From contig OZ024889.1 of NCBI GenBank assembly GCA_964017195.1, positions 50,895,418-50,959,417 of the forward strand: a stretch of 64,000 bases of DNA. Reading direction: 5' to 3'. This document shows positions 54,513-64,000 of this stretch, piece after piece. How positions within the stretch are numbered: the first letter of the stretch is position 1; every line of letters begins with the position of its first letter. Source of the stretch: Siderastrea radians (lineage: Eukaryota; Cnidaria; Anthozoa; Scleractinia; Rhizangiidae). Below the pieces are notes generated by a model that saw only the letters and a program-made list of their open reading frames with translations, was not told the origin of the DNA and did no database searches. The translations under genes and the position numbers were made by a program.

Positions 54513-56718
54513 GAGGCTCCGACTATCGAGAATCGGTGGACATGCTCAAAAAATCGAAATTCCTGATAACTTGCCAGAAGAACACTTTTGGGGAACTATC
54601 TTCAAAAATGTTATTTAAACTTTCTGAAACTCTATTGTTTTCGAGAAATTCGGAAAAAACGGTTTTGCTTAATTAATTATGCACAAATCAGGCTCAAAAT
54701 TAAGCAAATTGCGTGCGCTTGCTTTTAAACAATGTGCAACGCCATAAAATAATTTTAATTTTAAATGATAGCAATACTCTTCTTCTTTCTATCAATGCGA
54801 GTTTCTTGGAGTTTCGCTTTATTTATGCGGTTTGGTGGCTCTTTGGAACAAAGGCATTTTACGCACTTCGGAAAGAGGCAAAAATTGGGTAACTTCAGAG
54901 GCTAAGAATGGGCCTTGGTATGTGTAATATCAAATTGAAATAAGTACTGTGATAAAGTTCGGCCCTGATACTATTATGATATGAAATAAAAAATCTGGGC
55001 AATTCAGGCTCGCGCTGACAAAAACAAAATTCGTGGACCACTGTGGCCAAAATTTGCATAATGCTAATTTTTGGTGTCGGTCTTCCTGAAAGTGATCTGG
55101 TTTGGGGAGCTCAATTTCGAGGATTTTATTCACTGATGACACGGAGAATGAACTAAAACATTACTTCAATCTATTCTTACATTGATTTGTGCTTATACTA
55201 TTACTACGTAAAACTAAACAGGAGGAGAAGAAGTTTTAAAAGTTCTACACAAGCTGTTGCGTGACCGGTGTCACGTGGACATTCCTGTCAACTTAATGGC
55301 ACCTTTTTTACGGCGTGCATCTTCTTTTGGGACGGAGCATCTTGCCTTGCCAGTTCTTCAGCGAATACCTCACGCATCCCTGTGTTTAAGGCACACTGTC
55401 ATGTGCAGCTGACATTCTACTGGGAGGAAAGTCCCTATAGGTATCCGACAGGCAAGTCGTACGTGATTCATTCTCTCCGTTTTGCTAGATTTTGGTTGCC
55501 TTTGTGAAACGACGCTGTTTTGGCCGGAAAGCAGAAGTGTATTGTTATTATTATTTTTCAGTATTTGTCAAAATAAGTGCTGTTTCTATCAATTATTACA
55601 CTTCTTGTATTGATATAAATTGTATCCTTTAATATGTTCAGCGCAAATCACGGACGTCCTGGCAGCGTGATATATTTATGAGTTGTCTCAGTACTGCGGC
55701 TGTACATTTAAGAGACCTAAGAGAACATAGAGATATCAATGCACAGAAAGTTTTCTTGGTTTTACTTTGCAAGAACGCTGAGAACTCTTCAACAGTTTGC
55801 ATTTAGGGGATAAAATTTTCATTGAAGAATATTTTCACGTTGTGAAGGTCGGTCTGCTGCGTGACATTATTTTGAATAATACTTTTGTTTTCCTTGCTAA
55901 CACGAATCTGCAAATAAGAAAGTATAACAAAGAGTGGCCATTCAGGTGCTTCAGAGTTTAGACATGACGAAATGTCATTACTCACTGCACTGTAGTTTTA
56001 CGAACAATTTTTCAAATTCATTCGTAATTTTTTAGAAAGATAAAGAGGGATACCAGCGAATGCAAGATTAAGAAGTAAGACTATCTGAAAGTAGTTACGG
56101 TAAAGGATTTGTCATATTTCAAGTTGTCCTCCCATTAATACTTCATATTTCCTATTATGTAAATTATGCAAATTTTGGCAACACTGGTCCGCGAATTTTT
56201 GTTTTGGTCAGCGCGAGCCTGAATTACCCAGATTTTTTATTTCATATCATAATAGTATCAGGACCGAACTTTATCACAGTTCTTATTTCAATTTGGTATT
56301 ACAAATACCAAGACCCATTTTCAGCCTCTGAAGTTCCCCAATTTTTGCCTTTTTCCGAAGTGCGTAAAATGCCTTTGTTTCAAAGAACCACCAAACCACA
56401 TAAATAAAGCGAAACTTCAAGTAGCTCCCATTGTTAGAAAGTACAAGAGTATTGCTATCATTTAAAATTAAAATTGTCTTATAGAGTTGCAAATTGTTTA
56501 AAAGCAAGCACACGCTATTTGTTTAATTATGAGCCTAATTTTTGCATAATTAATTAAGCAAAACCATTTTCCCGAATTTCTCGAAAACAATAGAGTTTCA
56601 GAAAGTTTAAATAATATTTTTGAAGATAGCTCCCCAAAAGTGTTCTACTGGCTGGTTATCAGGATTTTCGATTTTTTGAGCCTGTCCACCGATTCTCGAT
56701 ATTTACAGTCAGAGCCTC
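54513..56718. mobile_element. Long-TIR (foldback-like) TTAA element
   Basis: 2,206 bp between TTAA duplicates (54509-54512 and 56719-56722). The terminal inverted repeats are about 550 bases each (54513-55062 and 56163-56718), starting GAGGCTC and staying highly similar to GCATAAT. The 1.1-kb interior has no transposase. The empty site is inferred from sister units (CACATTAAATTAGG at 19141-19152). Confidence 0.85.
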
Positions 56719-56852
56719 TTAAATTAGGGTAAGTGTCTTTGTTAACTATTCGGTCATAAAAATATCTAACCCTAGAAACAAATACTCAAGTAAGGCCATC
56801 ATTTTTCTTAGTGCTTTTTCAATTCTTTAGGTTTAGCTTCGGCGAAGAGAGA

Positions 56853-57716
56853 ATGAATAACACAACTAGTCAGGACGACTCGCAATTCCCAGAATTTCTA
56901 TTGTTTAATGAGGTGCTATGGATGATCATCTACATTTGTGAAGCAGTTTTGATCCTAACAGGAAACACCGTCACAGTTTACATTGTTTGGAGCATCCGCA
57001 AACGACTGAAACGCACCAATTATCGGCTCATTAATCTTGCAGTTGTTGACATTTCTGTGTGGATTGGACTCACTTTTCTAATCGGAGCTGATATTGCAGT
57101 TATGCTGAAAAGAGATATTAGCTTACTTGTAAGTGACACAATCATAACGATTGACATAAGTGCAACAGCAGCTTCTCTGGTATCGTTGGTTTTAGTTTCG
57201 TTGGAAAGAATGTTCGCCATTGTAAGTCTTGAACCTTCGTCTCGACTCCGATCCCACAAACGATGACGCTTACAGCACTTTCTCTGCCGCTACAATCACC
57301 TCTGTCCTGGTAATCACTAGAGTCTATCTTGCCATTTGGATTTTAATACGACGCAACCAGATTCCGAACAACGATGGAAGGTCGACAAGACAAAACAGAC
57401 AGCTTGCTAAGACTCTTTTTATAGTCACTACCTTCTCAATCATTACTTGTTTGCCCTATGGTATCATCATTGCTCACACAGATTTTTCTGAGGATTGGAA
57501 TGCATTCAAGGAGCAAATCACCATAGTAGCACGATAGCACAATACGCAAATTCGTTTCTGAATCCAGTTGTTTACTGCTTCAGAATGCCTGAGTTTAAAG
57601 CTTCGTTGAAAAAGCTGCTATGTAGTTGTTCTGTAAACAGACCTTCCCTTGACTTGAATTCTCAGTGGTCTAGATCTACCAGTGCTGTTACCTTGAGGTC
57701 TATAAAGTCCACCTAG
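56853..57716 (+). pseudogene. Class A GPCR, subfamily B, copy 4 (pseudogene)
   Basis: ATG at 56853 and good similarity to the 19.66-kb receptor through TM3 (SLERMFAI). Relative to that copy a net 83-base deletion then removes the second intracellular loop and TM4 and shifts the frame. TM5-TM6 continue in another frame (from about 57229). An 8-base insertion (GATAGCAC) before TM7 shifts it again; TM7 and the tail (NSFLNPVVYCF, SRSTSAVTLRS) end at 57716. TM2 also has substitutions (VVDISVWIGL). The 5'-UTR intron (56729-56830) is retained. Confidence 0.9.
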
Positions 57717-58390
57717 ACGCTTTAATGTTTTTCAGTAACAGACAATCAGAAAGTAACTTGATATTAAGGGCAAAACTCGTGTAAATTAAGGTCACGGTAT
57801 GGATTCGAAAATGCCCGGGCCATTTGCATTAGTTCCTAGCTGCATAAAAAAGAACGTGGCACTAGAAAGGTATTAAATTTTGACATTGCACAGTATTGTT
57901 TTGTAGGAGAAGTAATTATCACGTTATTATGATAAGTTAACTTTAGCAAAAACCATGTTTAGCGCTCCCAACCCATGAATAAAGCAGCACAACAAATTGT
58001 GTGGGAAAAGGGGTAGGGGATGAAGTACTCGAGTTGCCTATACACATCCAGCTATAAGGATCATACAGGTCAGGGTTGACCACCGCTGGGAAAGATCAGA
58101 GAATTATGAACTCAATGCAGGGAAATGTAAAAGAGAACAGTAATGTTTTGATTGACAGTAAGACTTGCTGCATTTTGATTGGACTAGAAATGAAGTCATT
58201 TCCTATGCACCAGGTCAAGTTGACCTTTGGATATACACACAGAGGCCATTGTCTTGCTAGCGCATTGCGTGACAGATGTGATCACCTTCATGGTTGTCAC
58301 ATTAACTTAATTTACAATATTTATAAATTTGCTTTGTAGAGGAAGAAACAGAGAAAATGCAACCCTACCGGGGCCTTTTTGAAAAGTTTT
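57717..58390. other. Flank of GPCR copy 4
   Basis: The first 250 bases are a decayed downstream module (GGGCAAAACTCGTGTAAATT, CACAGTATTGTTTTGTAGGA). Nothing further is recognised. Confidence 0.45.
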
Positions 58391-58457
58391 ATTGGACCCA
58401 CCTGGAAACAAATTGATTTTATTATAAGTTGAAAACGAAGTACACTTCCTCTTATCT

Positions 58458-58770
58458 TGCAATAGATATGATACAGTTAGAAAATCTTTAATGGACGATA
58501 TTATTAGCAAATATTCCGATTTCGATTCTTTACATGCTCATAACAAAATTGTATTTCTCTTTAATAGCATTGATGCTTTCATTTGTAAAAAATTAGGTTA
58601 CTTCATTTACGAAGCTTTGCATAAAGAAATGGATCAATAATTATAGGAATTGTAAATTAATCAATTTCGCCACCTTACTTTTGTAGTTTTTCTTTTTCTG
58701 TCTTTTTTTCTTTCTTTTCTATGTGCAATACCATTTGTAATTGGGAATGCAAATAAAGTATTATTGTTGT
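58458..58770 (+). pseudogene. Non-LTR retroelement 3' end
   Basis: A 60-codon frame (58458-58640) reads CNRYDTVRKSLMDDIISKY, then KIVFLFNSIDAFICKKLGYF and IYEALHKEMDQ: the extreme C-terminus of CR1/L2-type ORF2 proteins. It is followed by a T-rich UTR and GCAAATAAAGTATTATTGTT, a typical 3' tail with short TTG repeats. 5'-truncated, dead copy. Confidence 0.6.
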
Positions 58771-60097
58771 TGGTTTGCATTCCGGAGTCAGCGTCAGTTT
58801 GTTGTTGATTCTCGTCCTTGCTCCGAGAGTGTTTCTTTTGGTTCTCTGGTGTTCCTCCACCCATAAAAACCAACAATTCTAAATATTAGTTCTATCTAGA
58901 AAGAATAGTTAAAGAGCCACTCTGTGGCCATGGATTGTGGATGTGCCAGTCAAATCGAAATTTGTTCACCGATCAGAATAAACGTTTCCATCAAAAGAAG
59001 CATAATTGTTTTTACCCTTCGATAACCTTTTTCCCAGTGGGATATGAGCTGGTAGTGTTTTTAAAAAGACCCAATGCAAGCGCGCCATTGCTCATATCGA
59101 TTGGCTGCCTATATAAGAAAAATTATTGTTTGGCTTGTCTCCATTAACAACTTTGATTTATGCCTACTTTAAAGGATTTTTTGTCCTGTGTATGCATCTG
59201 CTTACTGTCTCACAAAACATTTATTAAGCAACGGAACATCACTTGGGAAGCATGCCCGGGGGCTCGGGGTAGCACGTCTCGACCTAAACAACATTATGAT
59301 TATCATAATGTCTGCTTTTAGCATACTTCGATACTGGTATAAATCTTTAATTCTTCCGTTGGCAACAAGCTACTAAATCCTCTCGTGGAGGGTTACATAA
59401 AAAATAAACATTATCAAAAAACAAATTTAATGATTCTTTTTGTAAAATTTTAAGACATGGAATTACCTACAAAAAATAATTCATTGTGTCTGTGATTTTT
59501 AGCAATTTTTGACAGTGTGGCTGGGTGCTCCAGGTGTTTTGGCTGTACGAGATGGGGAAAGGCGTCTTATGGACAGGTGCAAACGGGTTGGAGTGTTTCC
59601 CACGCGAAATGAGAATGAAAATGGGTAAAAACGAAAACAAATTGCCGTTAAATTGAACCCGGAATGTAATGAAACTGAGATATACATGCAATTGACTTCG
59701 TATCCAAGAAAACCTACAAAAATGTTATGCGTTTATCTATTCCATACTTTTCATCTGTTTAGCAACCTTTTGTTACATTAATTTTAAATTTAATTTAAAA
59801 AAAGAAAAATATGCATTAATATTAATATATTCCAAGGAGCACCAAAGTAGGTGCTTGATTACTATTTTCGTAATTCACTGGTGAATTTGTTCAAAATATT
59901 TCTTTTTATCGATTTCGTCCCGTGAAGAGTTTGACACAAAGGACAGCAAGCCAGTTAAGTGCAAGTGCCTTTCAGAGTCAATAAATTGTTCGTTTTATTT
60001 TACATGTGAATTTTTGTTTTTGTGACGCATTATCTCGCTGAGACGCAATGTTTCCCGGAGATCGTTTGTATGTTTGTATGCGCTATGTTAGGTATTT
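58771..60097. other. Region upstream of GPCR copy 5
   Basis: Mostly unrecognised. At 59815-59880, ATTAATATATTCCAAGGAGC followed by GTGCTTGATTACTATT is a diverged piece of the GPCR-B upstream module, so this is the old 5' flank of the 61.88-kb copy. Confidence 0.45.
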
Positions 60098-60509
60098 CAG
60101 GGCCGTAGCAAGGGGAAGGGAAGGGGGGCCTATGCCCCCTCCCAGTTTTTTTGCCCCAAAAGTAAAAACACACATGCATCAAAAGTTGAAAACAAAATTT
60201 CATCTACCAACGGTTTGAAACAATAACGAGATGTCAATAATTCCGAAAGGAATAATTCTTGAAAAACTACAATATCCATTTTCCCCATTCATATTTTTAC
60301 ATTTTTATTACGTAAGGTGATGCACGAAAATATGTACAGTCGAGCCAAGTCAAGCGTACCCTAATAGAATTAAAATTTAAAGTTGACTATTACAATATTG
60401 CAAGATTAGGGCCGAGTCAAAAAATGAGTCAAGAGCAGTCCATGATTTCTGCCCATCAATGTGGACTGTACGCGGAGAGCCGTTAGCGGCGGTTCTGAAT
60501 CAGATAACC

Positions 60510-61470
60510 ACATGGTGCTCATGAAGCTGTGGGAGTGGACACTCGAGATCTGCAAAGACACCGAGATGAAGACGAGAGTCCGAGGAGTTCAAGGGATGAT
60601 GACCACTTTTCCATTCTACTTTGGGTGCACTTAAGGGTTTGTCTTGTCTTTAGAGTTTGTCTTGAAGAACACCGACAATTTGAGTCGCGCCTTGCAAGAT
60701 TCCTCCATGTCAACAGCCCAAGGACAGCGACTGGCTGAGGACGTACGTATGCAAGACTCTATCTAAGGATAGAAGTGAAGCCGCGTTTGATTTGGTTGGA
60801 CGAGGTTGTTAAAGAGAAAAACGAAGTGGATGCAGTCGCCGAGCCACAGCTGCCGAGAAAATGACGAGCTTTCGCGCTCAACTACGTAGGAGACAGTGGC
60901 ATACATTACTTTCGTTCTACACTCAAGGAGCATTTCCGCCTGATTTTTTGGCAATTGGTGTGACGATAGAGTGTATTCTCGCTAGATTTAACCAGAAGAA
61001 CGTCAAGGTCTACCAAAGCATACAGGAACTTCTTCTGAAGGCGGTAGCAGGCAAAGACCACGAAGAACTAGGGAAGAAGAAGAAGGGTAGCTGCTTTCAT
61101 TGGAATGGAGGAGAAGAAGAAGAAGAAGAAGAAGAAGAAGAAGAACTAGGGAAAGTGATCATGATGGCCGTGTACGGGGATAATGACCTGCAAGCTAGAA
61201 CCCTAGCTGTCCCTTCTTCCACACATGGTGCAATCAATGGGGTACGACACCTCCCGATCTGCTGGACTTTTTTAGTCACTCTGAAATGCTCGGAATCTCC
61301 TACTTAGTGAGATTTGCACACTTGGTAAGCTTATGCTTGTCATGCCAGTTACCAACGTCATCGAGTGCTCCTTCTCAGCCTTAAACCGGGTCAAGACCTA
61401 CTTGAGTTCAACCACTGGAGAGACCAGGCTCAGCCGCCTCATGCTTCTGCATGTCCACAAGGAATTCAGT
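60510..61470 (+). pseudogene. hAT transposase remnant (ZMYM/DUF4371-like)
   Basis: Fragments in several frames: LMKLWEWTLEICKDTEMKTR and GMMTTFPFYFGCT, then NTDNLSRALQDSSMS (the TDNLSKxLQ block). Next come FPPDFLAIGVTIECILARFN and VYQSIQELLLKA. Last is VMPVTNVIECSFSALNRVKT with LHVHKEF, the C-terminal dimerisation region with the ERSFSALR motif. Stops and frame changes throughout. A GAA microsatellite at 61113-61145 adds a run of Glu. Confidence 0.75.
61113..61145. repeat. (GAA)n microsatellite
   Basis: Eleven or so GAA units within the hAT remnant. Confidence 0.95.
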
Positions 61471-61876
61471 GGTAGATGGTATGGACATAGTGGGGGTTGC
61501 CAATTTGTTTGTGGGAGACAACCACTGGCACAGGCATTTGATTGTGAGGTTTTCAAAATACGACCTCTCAATGAAGTCTGTGTTTGCCTCTAAGGCAACT
61601 CTGACAGTCTAGAATGACCACAAAATTGCTATGATGACTCTTCAGGAGAAACATGTGTTGGTTCACGATACAGAGACCAGTCCAGTGGTCTTTTGAAATA
61701 CAACAAGCTACTTAAAATTGTTGTGCCCCCCCCAGTTTTTTTAGGCTTGCTACGGCCCTGTATTTAAATAGCAGGGATGCAAGTTCAGTTTTATTCTTAT
61801 ATCAATTATATAAACCAGTAACAAAAAGTAGTGTCCTTTTGATTATTCGAATTTGTTTGGTATAGCGTAAGACAAA

Positions 61877-62690
61877 ATGTCTAACAGAAGCCAGGAAAAC
61901 CCTCAATTTCCAGAATTTATGTCGTTCATAGTCTTTCCATGGATGACTGTCTACATCTGTGAAGCTGTTTTGATCCTAACAGGAAACTTCACTACAGTCT
62001 ACATTCTTTGGAGCATTCGTAAGCGACTGACTGGCGCGCCAGCTATTTGCTTATCAATCTTGCAGTTGCTGACATTTTTGTGGGGATAGGGCTGACCCTT
62101 TTCATTGGAGCTGATGTAACAGTGATATTGAAAAAAGCGTTAGCTTCGTTACCAGTAAAACAATCATATTGATTGACTTCGGTACAACAGCTGCTTCTCT
62201 GTTATCGTTGGTTGTAATTTCGTTGGAGAGAATGTTCGCCATTTTGGGGCCATTTCGCCATAGGCTTTTAAAGACACGATACTTCTGTATTTCTATTGGT
62301 TGTGTTCGGCTTATTTCAGCCTCAAATGCAATTTCAAACTTAGTTCTTGATACCTTTCCCACAAATGATAATGCTAACAGCACCTTTACGGCTGCTACAT
62401 TTATCACCTCAGTCCCGTTGATCAATGGAGCCTATCTTGCCATTTTGTTTTCAATACGACGCAACCAAATACCAAACAGCAACAATTGCAAGTCCATGGA
62501 ACAAAACAGAACCTTGCTTTTTATAATGACCGCCTTATCAATCATTACTTGGTTGCCATATGGTATTACTATTACTTTGTCAAACTTCACAGAGGATCTC
62601 TATTCATTGAGAATGCAAATCATCATAAATAGTAGCACAGTTCGCAAATTCGTTTTTGAATTTAGCTGTTTACTGTTTCAGGATGTCTGA
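61877..62690 (+). pseudogene. Class A GPCR, subfamily B, copy 5 (most diverged, pseudogene)
   Basis: ATG at 61877 (MSNRSQENPQFPEFMSF). TM1 is intact (LILTGNFTTVYILWSIRKRL), then a small indel at about 62030 shifts the frame before TM2. TM3 to TM6 are readable from about 62169 (SLERMFAILGPF, ITWLPYGI). A 4-base insertion near 62630 disrupts TM7, whose NPxxY motif is lost in frame. More diverged from copies 1-4 than they are from each other, so it is probably the oldest duplicate. Confidence 0.85.
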
Positions 62691-62699
62691 GCTTAAAGC

Positions 62700-64000
62700 T
62701 CCACCGAAAAAGCTACTTTGTCGTTGTTCGATAAACAGACCCCCCTATTGAAGAGAGTTCTCAGTAGTTTACCAGCGCAGTTTCTTTGAGGTCAGTCAAG
62801 TCTATCAAGCCCCTCTTATTTCTTCATTACTTTATTAGTTCCCTCTACAAAAGGTCCCCGGATTTTATCTTTAACGAGGAGAATTTTAAAAAATTTTTTA
62901 CGGGAGCTGGAGTGTCCCATCCTGTGCTTTACCCTCATTCCGGGGGAACAGTTGTTGCCCTTCGTCGAGCTTCTGTCCTCGACCAATTTGATTAGGTTGA
63001 ATCGACCAGTGAGCGACCCAGCTTCGGCCTACATGGCTCTTGGGTTCACTGGGACACCATTCTGTCCAGGCGACTTGTCCAGGCGGACTTCTAAATTCAT
63101 ATCAATAATTGACATCTTGATCGTTTTGCAAAGTAATCAACTCTGGCCGGTCAACGAGAAGCACATATATTGAAATGGGCCAATCAATACTTGGAGAGAA
63201 AAGTGCAACTGGAGCCAAGCGTGGGAAAAACTCAGTCACGTGTATCTCTGCTTTTCTCCTGATTGGCTAAAGCAGCAAGTTTCTTTTGAGTGCTTGGTTG
63301 ATGCGCAATGCACAAGTGGTTGTAACCAATGACAGTGCAGGAAATGCAAACCAAAGTGTGCTATTGCAGCCGAACCTAAAACCAATATACAGAATGCAAA
63401 CATTTGGTGCAAACTCATTTAATGCCCAGACGCACTTTTACTAGTACAAGCAAGACCAAGCAAGAAAAATAACTAAAACTGTCATGACCCTTACTTGAAA
63501 TGTCAAATAAAACAAAAACAAAAGAAATATTGTTTTCTTGCTGTAACATATGCTATGCAAAAGCACTGTTTTTAGTTAGTCAAAAAACGGTGTATGCTCT
63601 GGGAATATACAGAAGTCTCCTGGTGGTCTCTCTAGCTCAAGTCGCTTAGAAATGTATGGAAGGAAACCAAGCTCAAAGTGTTTAAGTTCAAATTTATGAA
63701 AGGAATCAAGGTAAAATAGCATTCTAATTTGTTCAAGACTGATGATGGTAGCTAGTACTTCTAAACACACAATTAAACACACGTTTTACGTTTGTGGACT
63801 ACTCGTTTACCATGATTTCATGCAAAAGGTTTTTTATTTCCTAATGCAGCGAGGGGCTCCTGGGCAAGGAAAATGTTTTTAGTATAAATATTTAGTTATT
63901 ATAAATTATAAAGGAGGATTTCACTACAAAGAAGTAAATTTAGACCGCCTTAGTTATGTGCTTCTGCCACTAATTTTATTGAACTAAATTAATAAACGCA
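62700..64000. other. Right-edge non-coding sequence
   Basis: Starts with the decayed tail of GPCR copy 5 (to about 62810). After that no gene or repeat is recognised. Confidence 0.4.

Larger units (their letters stand above)
60098..61760 (+). mobile_element. Defective hAT transposon
   Basis: The ends CAGGGCCGTAGCAAG and CTTGCTACGGCCCTG are exact inverses. TATTT flanks both sides (60093-60097, 61761-61765), a 5-base duplication; 8 bases is usual for hAT, but some hAT subgroups make 5. C/G-rich subterminal tracts followed by CCCAGTTTTTTT occur at both ends. The interior encodes a broken hAT transposase. Confidence 0.8.

Overview
The window looks like nuclear DNA of an anthozoan cnidarian, most likely a stony coral. 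It is AT-rich, has spliced genes, a local array of lineage-specific class A GPCRs and a dense load of DNA transposons, MITEs and non-LTR retroelement fragments. This is inferred from content; no species-specific sequence was identified. Only four loci look like intact or near-intact host genes: GRPEL1 (mitochondrial GrpE, two exons, 6615-10878), GPCRs at 13917-14867 and 19658-20608, and a GPCR with a rebuilt C-terminus at 49664-50515. A SET/TAF-I-like exon lies on the minus strand at the left edge.

Layout. 0.6-0.9 kb: SET-like exon. 1.3-6.4 kb: a run of palindromic MITEs, the last a TTAA-flanked element just upstream of GRPEL1. 6.6-10.9 kb: GRPEL1, with another inverted-repeat element in its intron. 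13-18 kb: GPCR subfamily A as a tandem duplication, one intact and one dead copy. 18.6-62.8 kb: GPCR subfamily B, built from a repeating unit (upstream module, small 5'-UTR intron, single-exon receptor, downstream module). Receptor copies start at 19.66, 29.26, 49.66, 56.85 and 61.88 kb and show progressive decay.

The subfamily B units have been used repeatedly as landing sites. One unit is split at 24.39-29.09 kb by a 4.7-kb inverted-repeat insertion that itself holds an L1/Tx1-like retroelement and a further inverted-repeat element. Others are split by two TTAA-flanked elements (51.5-53.8 kb with a THAP-like remnant; 54.5-56.7 kb with about 550-bp inverted repeats), a CATGG-flanked element (30.3 kb) and a hAT element (60.1-61.8 kb). 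Because the units are paralogous, empty sites can be read from sister copies.

The most interesting segment is 30852-43046. It is bounded by short inverted termini that abut (AG)n tracts in the same orientation on both sides. Internal to each end are repeats of an 11-mer (GTATTTGCTAC), then A/C-rich minisatellites. In the middle is a gene for a large zinc-finger/tyrosine-recombinase/SANT-like protein (35712-38889). I propose it as a candidate 12-kb tyrosine-recombinase mobile element. The single-element interpretation is inference and needs an empty site to prove it. The gene has one apparent frameshift at an A8 tract before its SANT-like end.
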